Shown in pieces: positions 15,984-23,852 of a DNA stretch of 64,000 nt (positions are counted from its first letter, which is position 1; the number at the start of each line of letters is the position of its first letter). Source of the stretch: an uncultured Desulfatitalea sp. Its GTDB lineage: Bacteria > Desulfobacterota > Desulfobacteria > Desulfobacterales > Desulfosarcinaceae. Location of the stretch: assembly GCA_937868765.1 (NCBI GenBank), contig CALMNL010000003.1:248001-312000 (forward strand). Reading direction: 5' to 3'. A model generated the notes under the pieces. That model did no database searches. It was not told the DNA's origin and saw nothing but the letters and a program-made list of their open reading frames with translations. A program made the position numbers and the translations under genes.

Positions 15984-18671
15984 TCAATGGCTCGCCATCC
16001 AGTGGTGGACCCATTGAAATTCCTCATCGCGGCTTTCGACCTCACCGTTGAGTTTGGCATCGAGCAAGCCTTCCAAAATCCTGCTGAAAGCAGGGCCGGG
16101 TCGAAGGCCCAGGGCGATCAGATCCTGCCCCTTGACGATCGGTTGGGTCTTTCTCAGGACATTGTAATAGTGAGAAATTGATTTTTTGGCGGATTTCGAT
16201 CGGGTGGCAGCCAGCATGTAGAGGATCAGTTCAGTACGAAACTCATTCAGGCGGCGATACAGAGCGCTGTTGGTCTTGGGAGGACTTTGCTCCAGCTGAG
16301 TCAATCGGTCCTGGGCCGCCAGGCGCTGATCGCACAAGAGTTGTTCATGACGCGGTGCCAATTCCATGTTGCGGCAAATCTCACGGCAGGTGCGTAGATC
16401 ACAGCTGTGGATCAAGGCCATGAAATAGACCGCCCAGCGCAGGTAGGGCTCGCCCGTGAAGAGCAAATCGTGCCATGCGAGGACGCTTTTGACATCATTG
16501 AGCAGATCCACCAATCCTTTGCTGGAGACGATGCTCGGATGGATGACTTTAAGCAGGTCGAAATCCTGCATGCGCTCGACGGCCGGTGTGGGGTTTTCTT
16601 CTTCCAGAATCTGGCGGATTTCAGCGAAGACCCGCCGTCCGCTAAGACGTTTGAAAAAATCCATTTTGACGGCATTCTGGATGAGGTTGGCCGTCAATTT
16701 GCCGATGGTGAAATCAAAGCGCTGTTCGAAGCGCAGGGCACGGAAGACCCTTGTGGGATCTTCGACAAAACTCAGATTGTGCAATACCCGTATGGCTCTG
16801 TCTTTAATGTCTTTTTGGGCAGAAAAAAAGTCGATAAGCTGTCCGAATCGGCCGGAGTTGAGATGGATCGCCAGGGTATTGATCGTGAAATCCCGGCGGA
16901 AAAGATCCAATTTGATGGAACTCATCTCCACATCAGGCAGCGCAGCTGGAGAACGGTAATATTCCCGCCGGGCCGTGGCGATATCGATTTTGAAATCGTC
17001 GGGAAAAATCACGACGGCGGTTCCAAAGGCCTTGTGGGTGTGGATTCGGGCGTTACATTTTGAAGCATAGGCTTTGGCGAAGGCGATTCCGTCGCCTTCG
17101 ATCACGATGTCGATATCTTCATTGGTCCGATATAAAAACAGATCTCGGACAAAACCACCCACCACATAGGCGCCATATGCCAGTTCATCGGCCACTTTGC
17201 CCACTTTGCGCAGGGTGTCGAGCACGCGTTCCGACAAACGTTCTTGCATGAAATTGGAAATATTGCGCGTCCGTTTCTGGGAGGCCGATGTGAATAGGTC
17301 GGACGAAGGCGCGTTTGTGAGCTGCGATTGTTGCACGAGAATGGTGAGCAGGTCTGTGCGGGTGATTACGCCGATGATCTTGTCACTCTCTATGACCGGC
17401 AAGATGCGCTGTTTGTTGCCGATTATTTTATCTTGGACCTCCTGCAAAGCGGCTTCCGGTGGCACCGTCCCCCACTCGGTGCTCATATAGTCTTTGACGG
17501 GGACGTGGCCCAGGTCATGATAGATGGTCTTTTCTATTACCTGCCGGGTGATGTATCCCAGCAAGGCGTCTTTTTCACCCGTGACCAGCAGCGCGTTTAT
17601 ATTGTAGCGCGTCAGCAGTACATTGGCTTCGGCGCAGCTGATATCGGCATGAACCATTATGGGCGGTGAAGACATCAGATGTCGCGCCTGACGGATCCCC
17701 TTTACGCTGCGATGGATTTCCGCCAGCAGTGCCTGTTCTACCTGCGTCAGTGTTTGTCCCTTGATGGTGGCTGCGGCCGCCGAAGGATGGCCGCCCCCGC
17801 CCAAGGCGCCGACAATCTCTCCTACATCCACTTCTTCGGTTCTGCTGCGTGCGACCACGTATACCTTATTCTCCATCAGGGCCAGCGCAAAGATAGCACT
17901 GATATCTTCCATCTTGACCATCTTGTGGACCAGAAAGGCGAAGTCGGGGACGTATTGTTCAAAGCTGGCGGTGGTCACAACGATATCAATGCCATTGATG
18001 ACATAGCGTGTCGCGGCCTGGATCAGGTCATTGAGGCAACCGATCTGTTCCGGGCTGATTTCCCGGGAGATCAGGTTGGCGATGACATTGATATTGGCCC
18101 CTTTGGATACCAGAAAGGCGGCGGCTTCGAGATCTTCGGCCGTAGTGGAAGAAAAGGTGAACGAGCCGGTGTCCTCATAGATGCCGAGGCACATGATGGT
18201 GGCCTCTTCGGAGGTGAGACTCAATTTTCTGTCACGGATGATTTCTGTCAGGATGGTGACCGTCGCGCCGGTAGCGCGGTGGATGTCCTGCTTGCCGATA
18301 ACGTCTTCCTTTTTGACGGGGTGGTGATCGTAGATATGGATTTCTATGTCTGGATTTGTCAGCAGCTCGGATAATCTTCCGATGCGGTCGGCCTTGCGTG
18401 TATCGACCAGCACCAACCGCTTGACCTGTGCCAGGTTTATATCTTTGATTTCCGCTAAATTATACAAGTAGACCATCGATTGTATAAAAAAGTTGCGCAA
18501 GTTTCTTTCCTGGGAGCCGGGAAAGACCACCAGGGCCCCAGGGTACAGCTTCTGTGCCGCCAGCATGGAGGCCATGGCGTCGAAATCCGCATTGATGTGG
18601 GTCGTGATTACGGTCAATCCATTTTGGGGTGTAACATGGTGGCTCATCGGATCAGATGGGGGACGCGGCAT
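15984..18671 (-). CDS. A-adding tRNA nucleotidyltransferase (DHH-CBS-polyA polymerase fusion)
   Basis: 895-residue multidomain protein. Residues about 1-320: DHH/DHHA1 phosphoesterase (DFDAMASM, DTRKADRIG, DHHPVKKEDV, GGGGHPSAAAATIKG). About 330-450: a CBS-domain pair (MSSPPIMVH..., MSTEWGTVPP...). About 490-880: class II polyA-polymerase/CCA-enzyme head and RNA-binding domains, with the catalytic motif AYVVGGFVRDLFL and EDIDIVIEGDG. In Aquifex and cyanobacteria, proteins of this layout add only the terminal A to tRNA, with a separate CC-adding enzyme. The same split is inferred here. GAGGAA lies just before ATG 18671. It is first in the trpS-scpAB direction and divergent from pilC. Confidence 0.88.
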   Translation of the reverse strand: MPRPPSDPMSHHVTPQNGLTVITTHINADFDAMASMLAAQKLYPGALVVFPGSQERNLRNFFIQSMVYLYNLAEIKDINLAQVKRLVLVDTRKADRIGRLSELLTNPDIEIHIYDHHPVKKEDVIGKQDIHRATGATVTILTEIIRDRKLSLTSEEATIMCLGIYEDTGSFTFSSTTAEDLEAAAFLVSKGANINVIANLISREISPEQIGCLNDLIQAATRYVINGIDIVVTTASFEQYVPDFAFLVHKMVKMEDISAIFALALMENKVYVVARSRTEEVDVGEIVGALGGGGHPSAAAATIKGQTLTQVEQALLAEIHRSVKGIRQARHLMSSPPIMVHADISCAEANVLLTRYNINALLVTGEKDALLGYITRQVIEKTIYHDLGHVPVKDYMSTEWGTVPPEAALQEVQDKIIGNKQRILPVIESDKIIGVITRTDLLTILVQQSQLTNAPSSDLFTSASQKRTRNISNFMQERLSERVLDTLRKVGKVADELAYGAYVVGGFVRDLFLYRTNEDIDIVIEGDGIAFAKAYASKCNARIHTHKAFGTAVVIFPDDFKIDIATARREYYRSPAALPDVEMSSIKLDLFRRDFTINTLAIHLNSGRFGQLIDFFSAQKDIKDRAIRVLHNLSFVEDPTRVFRALRFEQRFDFTIGKLTANLIQNAVKMDFFKRLSGRRVFAEIRQILEEENPTPAVERMQDFDLLKVIHPSIVSSKGLVDLLNDVKSVLAWHDLLFTGEPYLRWAVYFMALIHSCDLRTCREICRNMELAPRHEQLLCDQRLAAQDRLTQLEQSPPKTNSALYRRLNEFRTELILYMLAATRSKSAKKSISHYYNVLRKTQPIVKGQDLIALGLRPGPAFSRILEGLLDAKLNGEVESRDEEFQWVHHWMASH

Positions 18672-19181
18672 GGATTCCTCATGTTTTTAAGCGGTTCGAT
18701 CGCGCTAACTTATGCACAGAAATATGTCTTTGGCAAGTCATAGAAACCGCTTAAGCTTGGCGCTCTTCTGCCGATAACCCAAGGAGAAGTGGCCATATTT
18801 TTGACGGGTCCGAAAGAGAGGCATGTTCATGTTTCGCCATATGGACGCATTGGGCCCGACCGAAGCTGTATGGGCAGGGGCAATGATTTTTGTGGCGTTC
18901 CGTGGCCTGTAAATTGCATCTGATACGATTCGGTCGAATCGAGGCTCGACGGCAATAAATGTAATAAAATAAATTTGTTGTCGATCGGGTTGGTTTATGG
19001 TACCAAAATCATGAACAAAATCGGTTCAGGCCGCATGCAGGGCCATCGTCAAGCCGATTCCGACAGACGCCTTGGCGATGGGGGGTGACTTTTAGCGGCC
19101 TCCGTGACATTCAATGGTGAATGGGCACGGGGCGCGATTCCCGCCCCATGCGGGAGTGCACATAAAGCCTGGGAGAATGTT
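18672..19181. other. 510-base divergent intergenic region upstream of pilC
   Basis: No convincing gene. Contents: a sigma-54-like element at 18903-18918; an AT-rich stretch at about 18955-18980; a small hairpin CATTCA/TGAATG (19108-19123); and a GC-rich hairpin GGGGCG/CGCCCC (19129-19134 with 19142-19147) ending 35 bases before the pilC start. The last hairpin has no T-run, so it is not an obvious terminator. If the sigma-54 site is used, pilC has a leader of about 250 bases whose role is unclear. Confidence 0.6.
18903..18918 (+). promoter_or_regulatory. putative sigma-54 (RpoN) promoter upstream of pilC
   Basis: TGGCCTGTAAATTGCA matches the -24/-12 consensus TGGCACG-N4-TTGC at 9 of 11 defined positions, with the invariant GG and GC exactly spaced. 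It points toward pilC, whose start codon is about 260 bases downstream. Confidence 0.5.
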
Positions 19182-20393
19182 ATGCCGGTTTATTTGTGGG
19201 AGGGGAAAAACAAGGCCAACCAGATCCAGAAAGGACAACTGGAAGCGGTCAGCGATGAGGCGGTGCGTGCCCATTTGAATCGTCTCCGCATTGTTCCCAC
19301 CAAAGTCAAACAGAAGCCCAAAGAGCTATTTGAGAATGTCGCCTTTTTACAGCCCAAGGTCAAAGAAAAAGACATCATCATTTTCGCGCGTCAATTTTCC
19401 ACCATGATTGATGCCGGCCTGCCGATCATCCAGTGCATGGATATTCTCCAATCCCAGCAGGAAAACCCCACTTTCAAAAAAATGCTCAAGGATATCAAAG
19501 ACCAGGTAGAGAGCGGATCCACCCTGGCAGATGCCCTCAAGCGTTATCCAAAACATTTCGACAACCTGTTTACAAACATGATCGCGGCTGGAGAAGCCGG
19601 TGGTATTCTGGATGTCATCCTTAAGCGCTTGGCTGCTTACATGGAAAAAGCGGCAAGATTAAAGCGGCGCGTCAAGGGCGCTATGGTTTACCCAGCGATT
19701 ACCATAACCGTAGCGGTCGTCGTAGTAGCAATCATCCTCATTTTTGTTATTCCTGTTTTTCAATCCATGTTCGCTGAGTTCGGGGCCGGTTTGCCGGGGC
19801 CTACGCTTCTCGTCATTGCTTTGAGTGAGTTCGTTAAGTCGAAAATTCATTTTATTATAATTGCTTTGGTACTATTATTCCTTGCCTTTAAGTACTATTA
19901 TCGGACCGATAAAGGCCGACTGACGATTGATGCCTTTGTTCTAAGGCTGCCAGTTTTTGGACTGCTGCTGCGAAAGGTGGCCGTGGCCAAGTTTACTCGC
20001 ACCATGGGCACCATGTTGGGTAGCGGTGTGGCTATCTTAGATGCGTTGGATATTGTTGCAAAAACTTCCGGAAATCGAATTGTCGAAAATGCAATTTACC
20101 AAGTGCGATCGGGTATTGCCGAAGGCCGTACCATGGCCGATCCACTGCAAGCCAGCGGCGTATTTCCAGCTATGGTGTGTCAGATGATTGCAGTGGGCGA
20201 ATCCACCGGAGCACTGGACGCTATGTTAGAGAAAATTGCTGATTTTTACGATGAAGAAGTGGATCAAGCTGTGGAAAACCTTACAGCTATGATTGAACCA
20301 ATGATGATTGTGTTTTTAGGTGTTGTTGTCGGTGGCCTAATCGTAGCGATGTACCTGCCAATCTTCAAGATGGCCGGTGCAATCGGAGGATAA
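19182..20393 (+). CDS. pilC: type IV pilus inner-membrane assembly protein PilC
   Basis: Polytopic platform protein of the type IV pilus (GspF/PilC family) that couples the cytoplasmic ATPases to pilin polymerisation. The 403-residue protein has two GspF domains (about 70-190 and 270-395). In the first are FARQFSTMIDAGLPIIQC and MIAAGEAGGILDVIL; in the second, FTRTMGTMLGSGVAILDAL and MIAVGESTGALDAML. Three membrane segments lie near 170-190, 220-240 and 370-395. ATG 19182 has GGGAGA upstream. pilB, pilT and pilin genes are not next to it; a terminator follows, then pilS. Confidence 0.95.
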   Translation: MPVYLWEGKNKANQIQKGQLEAVSDEAVRAHLNRLRIVPTKVKQKPKELFENVAFLQPKVKEKDIIIFARQFSTMIDAGLPIIQCMDILQSQQENPTFKKMLKDIKDQVESGSTLADALKRYPKHFDNLFTNMIAAGEAGGILDVILKRLAAYMEKAARLKRRVKGAMVYPAITITVAVVVVAIILIFVIPVFQSMFAEFGAGLPGPTLLVIALSEFVKSKIHFIIIALVLLFLAFKYYYRTDKGRLTIDAFVLRLPVFGLLLRKVAVAKFTRTMGTMLGSGVAILDALDIVAKTSGNRIVENAIYQVRSGIAEGRTMADPLQASGVFPAMVCQMIAVGESTGALDAMLEKIADFYDEEVDQAVENLTAMIEPMMIVFLGVVVGGLIVAMYLPIFKMAGAIGG

Positions 20394-20413
20394 TTAAGGA
20401 AGCATAACTTGTT

Positions 20414-20445
20414 AAGGGGCTGCTCAAACAGCCCCTTTATTATTT
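20414..20445 (+). terminator. intrinsic terminator after pilC
   Basis: Nine-base stem AAGGGGCTG (20414-20422) with CAGCCCCTT (20429-20437), loop CTCAAA, followed by TTATTATTT. It lies 20 bases after the pilC stop and before pilS, so the two genes are likely separate transcripts or connected only by read-through. Confidence 0.85.
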
Positions 20446-20481
20446 AGACATAACGCTCCCCTAATAATAGCGAATCAGTAT

Positions 20482-21792
20482 TTGCAAAAGCTTCAAACCG
20501 AAATTGATTTAGCCCGCGACATCCATCCAAAACTAAAATGGTTGATGTTCGCACGACTTATTTTTACAATATGCTTATTGGGTTCGACCCTATATCTGCA
20601 ATACCAACGCGTGGGGCCCTCTATATCTGGTTTTATTACGATCCTTTACCTTTTGATCGCGGTCATTTTTTTGCTTTCCTTGCTGTATGCCATGGTCTTC
20701 AAACGTATCAATCGCCATGCGCTCTTTGCAGCCATCCAGATCGGCATTGACTCTTTTATTGTTTCCATGATCGTGCTGATTACCGGGGGCTTTTTTAGTG
20801 TATTTTCTTTTTTATACTTGGTGATTGTTATTTATGCGAGCATGATCCTTTATCTGCCAGGCGGGGCAGCATTAGCTGTCTTGTGTGGGCTGCAATATTC
20901 CGGCATCGTCTTGCTTCAATACCTTAATGTCGCAGAACTTGCGGGCATCGATGTTAGCTCGGCCTTGCGGCAGGTGAATTCTCTTCAAATTCTCTTGAAG
21001 GTGGGAATTACCACAGTGGCTTGCTTCGCGGTGGCGCTTCTGACTGGCCTGCTGACGGAGCAAAATCGAAGGAGTCAGATCGACTTGCGTGCAATGGAAA
21101 TGCACCTCAAGCGAGTGGAGAAGATGGCCTACATGGGCGAGATGGCCGCAGGTCTGGCCCATGAAATAAAAAATCCGTTGGCGTCGCTGGCCGGGTGCAT
21201 CCAGCTGCTGAAAGAGGAGTTGCGATACGATCCGGACCACCAGCGATTGATGGAGATCGTCTTGCGCGAAACCGATCGACTGGGCCATCTGGTCAACGAA
21301 TTTTTGCTTTTCGCGCGTCCGCCGGCCGGCAAGCCAAAGATGTTGCGAATGAAGGAAGCTATTGAAGAAGTTGCCGGATTATTCGAGAAAGACACCAACC
21401 ACGCGCACCGCTTCACCCTCAAGAAGGAAATTGTTGCGGACGCCAGGCTGCTTATGGATCCTGCCCATTTGCGTCAAATCCTTTGGAATCTGCTCTTGAA
21501 TGCGGCCGAAGCTTTGCAGGGGGACGGAACTATCGAGATCCATGCGGTCCCCACTAAAAATAATGAAGTGAATATCCAGATTCGGGATAACGGCTGCGGC
21601 ATGACCCCCGAAACGATGCAGAAAATATTCGATCCCTTTTTTACCACCAAATCAGAGGGGACCGGCCTGGGGCTGTCCATCGTGCATCGCATTTTGGAAA
21701 CATATGACAGCCGACTGGACGTGCAAAGCCAACCCGGTGTCGGCACTACCTTCAGCTTTTTTCTCAAGCGGTCGGACAGGGCAAAGGCCTGA
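20482..21792 (+). CDS. pilS: PilS-type membrane sensor histidine kinase
   Basis: Histidine kinase of the PilS group. Residues about 20-190 form about six membrane helices (from KLKWLMFARLIFTICLLGSTL). A short linker follows, then HisKA with the phospho-acceptor in GLAHEIKNPLASLAGC and a HATPase domain with NLLLNAAEAL (N box), IRDNGCGMTP (G1) and TKSEGTGLGLSIV (G2). It has no PAS or receiver domain. The start is a TTG at 20482 with a weak ribosome site; the next Met is inside the first helix. The usual partner PilR (a sigma-54 activator) is not adjacent; instead a surface-protein gene with a sigma-54-like promoter follows. Confidence 0.85.
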   Translation: MQKLQTEIDLARDIHPKLKWLMFARLIFTICLLGSTLYLQYQRVGPSISGFITILYLLIAVIFLLSLLYAMVFKRINRHALFAAIQIGIDSFIVSMIVLITGGFFSVFSFLYLVIVIYASMILYLPGGAALAVLCGLQYSGIVLLQYLNVAELAGIDVSSALRQVNSLQILLKVGITTVACFAVALLTGLLTEQNRRSQIDLRAMEMHLKRVEKMAYMGEMAAGLAHEIKNPLASLAGCIQLLKEELRYDPDHQRLMEIVLRETDRLGHLVNEFLLFARPPAGKPKMLRMKEAIEEVAGLFEKDTNHAHRFTLKKEIVADARLLMDPAHLRQILWNLLLNAAEALQGDGTIEIHAVPTKNNEVNIQIRDNGCGMTPETMQKIFDPFFTTKSEGTGLGLSIVHRILETYDSRLDVQSQPGVGTTFSFFLKRSDRAKA

Positions 21793-21955
21793 CGCTCTCC
21801 GGTTTTTCAGCTTGTACACAATCTTTCGCCCAGTGATGCACGAAAAGATACGTTCGATTTTTCCGCTGAATGCCTCGGCTTCATGAAACCTTTTATAATT
21901 ATTTAATCTATTAAAAATTATATAAAAAATAAAATGATGCCCATCCATTTTTAAA

Positions 21956-21971
21956 TGGCATGAGCATTGCT
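21956..21971 (+). promoter_or_regulatory. putative sigma-54 (RpoN) promoter upstream of riboswitch
   Basis: TGGCATGAGCATTGCT matches TGGCACG-N4-TTGCW at all defined positions but one, with GG and GC at the correct -24/-12 spacing. Predicted transcription would begin near 21982, about 30 bases before the c-di-GMP aptamer. An AT-rich tract (21880-21940) lies upstream, suitable for bending or activator contact. Confidence 0.65.
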
Positions 21972-22010
21972 TTCTATGCAACCAGCAAGGTACTTTTGAC
22001 GCTCTTTTAA

Positions 22011-22111
22011 CTTCGACTCGAAAAAGGCAAATCATCCGAAAGGATGAGACGCAAAGCCACTGGCCTAAGTCCTGAGAAACCGGGATATGGCAGCAGGGTT
22101 GCCGGGTGAAG
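22011..22111 (+). ncRNA. cyclic-di-GMP class I (GEMM-I) riboswitch aptamer
   Basis: All GEMM-I hallmarks are visible. P1 forms from CTTC-ACTC (22011-22019, one bulge) with GGGTGAAG (22104-22111). GGCAAA precedes hairpin P2, CATCC-GAAA-GGATG (22033-22046). The conserved GACGCAAAGCC follows (22048-22058). P3 carries the 11-base tetraloop receptor CCTAAG (22064-22069) and TATGG (22086-22090). The 3' element GGGTTGCC is at 22096-22103. The base before CAAA is G, which by my alignment to the V. cholerae Vc2 RNA corresponds to G20 and favours c-di-GMP over cGAMP; that ligand call is tentative. It lies 55 bases ahead of the surface-protein start codon. Confidence 0.93.
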
Positions 22112-22114
22112 GCG

Positions 22115-22165
22115 ACGTCTCCCAATAGCCGCCATTCGCACGGTGACGGAATGATCGGGGGACGT
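22115..22165 (+). promoter_or_regulatory. riboswitch expression platform sequestering the ribosome binding site
   Basis: ACGTCTCCC (22115-22123) can pair with GGGGGACGT (22157-22165) over nine bases with one G-U. The second strand is the Shine-Dalgarno sequence directly before ATG 22167. There is no T-run after the stem, so control of translation rather than termination is indicated. Whether ligand turns the gene on or off cannot be read from the sequence. Confidence 0.6.
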
Positions 22166-22166
22166 A

Positions 22167-23783
22167 ATGCATAACAAACAGTTCACCACCATCGCCACCA
22201 TCCTTATTTTAGCTGGCTGTATTCTTTTCTTCACGGTATCATCGGGAATAGCCGCGCAAGTTAGCCTGCAGTGGGATGCCAATGACCCGGCGCCCGATGG
22301 ATACCGGCTATACCAGCGTGTCTCCGGCCAGGATTACAATTACGCCTCGCCGGTATGGAACGGTACCGAAACCAGTTGCACCCTCAACAACCTGGCCGAT
22401 GGGACCACTTATTATTTCGTGGTACGCGCTTTTCAGGGAAGCGATCAAAGCGGTGATTCCAATGAAGTACAATATGTGGTTGCAGGGGCTACCCCTGCGC
22501 CAACCCCCACGCCTTCGCCGGTTGCGGATAGTGATGGCGATGGGTGGAACGATATCATCGATGCCTTCCCCAATGATGCCACCGAATGGCTCGACACCGA
22601 TGAAGATGGCATTGGCAACAACGATGATTTGGATGACGATGGCGACGGCATGTCCGACACATGGGAGACACAATATGGCTTGAACCCTTTGGTAGACGAT
22701 TCCCTTGAGGATCTGGACGGTGATGGCATTACCAATGGTGAAGAATTTGCCCTCAATAGCGATCCTTCCCAGGTACCCGGAAATACCGCTCCGGATCGCC
22801 CCCTGCTGGATCAGCCTGGTGAAGGGGCCACAGGAATCTCGTTGATGCCAACCTTGAGCACCGAAGCCTTTTTAGATGCTGACGGCGACCACCATGCCCG
22901 CACCTGCTATCAAATCAGCACGAACGCCGATTTCGCAGATACCGATGCCTATGTATTCGAAAAAACATATACTCAGCATTTGACCAGCTTGCAGGTTCCC
23001 GAACTGATCCTGGATCCGGAAACAGTCTACTACTGGCGGGTTAGGTTTATCGATGAGCACAACGGTGCCTCGGAGTGGTCGGAAGTGTTCTCTTTCGAGA
23101 CCATTACCTATGCCGAAGCCGGGGATGAAAACCGCAATGGCATTCTGGACACCCAGGAACTCGATGAGAACAGCGATCTGGATGGTGATGGCACCGCGGA
23201 CACGGTTCAGGCTGGCTTGCAGGGGGTTATCACAGGTGATGCCTTCAATCCCCGCATGGCTGTAAAACGTGTCAGCAGCAATATTCAGGTGGGCAGCGTT
23301 CAACCCATGGATGCAACCCTTCTTACCCAGGCGCCCAACTGCCCCCCGCACCTGACCGGCGTGATCGGGTTCAAGCTCTATCTCCTTGAGGATCCTGCCA
23401 TTGCTACCGTTATGGTCTATTTCTCTCAACCGGCGCCTGCCAATGCCTTGTGGTATAAATACGATCCAGATGAAGGTTGGAGCGTTTATCCCCAGGCGGT
23501 GTTCAGTGCCGATCGTCGGTCGGTGACCTTGATTCTTGAAGACGGCGGTACTGGCGATCAGGATGGCGTCCGCAATGGGATCATCGTCGATCCAGCGGGG
23601 TTAGGATACAGCACCCAGGCATCCGAAACCGCCGATGTTGGCGGAACTGCTTCGGACGCGGCCGGTGGGTCGGGCTGCTTCGTTGAAAGCTCCCGCATGA
23701 CCTCGGTAAGCGGTGCTGTCTATGCTTTGTTGGCCAGCTTCATTCTGGCTGCCTGTATGTTTTTCGGGCGCAGACGGGATTGA
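22167..23783 (+). CDS. secreted Ca-repeat surface protein with C-terminal anchor signal, c-di-GMP riboswitch controlled
   Basis: 538 residues. Order: signal peptide (about 1-30, cleavage near GIAAQ); a fibronectin III-like domain (about 32-105); a PAPTPTPSP linker; Asp-rich thrombospondin-3-type calcium repeats (about 118-200; DSDGDGW, DTDEDGIGN, DDDGDGMSD, DLDGDGITN); a second FnIII-like domain (about 205-310); another Asp-rich stretch (DENRNGILD, DLDGDGTAD); then a region resembling the choice-of-anchor U domain (about 355-490). It ends with GGSGC (500-504), a hydrophobic segment and GRRRD, the layout of a CTERM protein-sorting tail. The role is probably adhesion or matrix display, by inference. 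Expression is set by the riboswitch and sigma-54-like promoter upstream. Confidence 0.82.
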   Translation: MHNKQFTTIATILILAGCILFFTVSSGIAAQVSLQWDANDPAPDGYRLYQRVSGQDYNYASPVWNGTETSCTLNNLADGTTYYFVVRAFQGSDQSGDSNEVQYVVAGATPAPTPTPSPVADSDGDGWNDIIDAFPNDATEWLDTDEDGIGNNDDLDDDGDGMSDTWETQYGLNPLVDDSLEDLDGDGITNGEEFALNSDPSQVPGNTAPDRPLLDQPGEGATGISLMPTLSTEAFLDADGDHHARTCYQISTNADFADTDAYVFEKTYTQHLTSLQVPELILDPETVYYWRVRFIDEHNGASEWSEVFSFETITYAEAGDENRNGILDTQELDENSDLDGDGTADTVQAGLQGVITGDAFNPRMAVKRVSSNIQVGSVQPMDATLLTQAPNCPPHLTGVIGFKLYLLEDPAIATVMVYFSQPAPANALWYKYDPDEGWSVYPQAVFSADRRSVTLILEDGGTGDQDGVRNGIIVDPAGLGYSTQASETADVGGTASDAAGGSGCFVESSRMTSVSGAVYALLASFILAACMFFGRRRD

Positions 23784-23812
23784 TTCAGATGGAGTAAGAA
23801 GAAATTAAAGAG

Positions 23813-23851
23813 AAGCCCAAGCCATTTCACCGCGGCTTGGGCTTTTCGTTT
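23813..23851. terminator. bidirectional intrinsic terminator between convergent genes
   Basis: Perfect 11-base inverted repeat AAGCCCAAGCC (23813-23823) and GGCTTGGGCTT (23834-23844) with a 10-base loop. It has a T-rich tail on the plus strand (23843-23851) and an A-rich flank at 23801-23810 that serves the minus strand. It separates the surface-protein gene from the end of the lpx operon. Confidence 0.88.
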
Positions 23852-23852
23852 G

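Noticed and set aside
18991-19090. 25-codon ATG frame in the pilC leader (about 19011-19088)
   Set aside because: No ribosome binding site, low-complexity product, no family resemblance.
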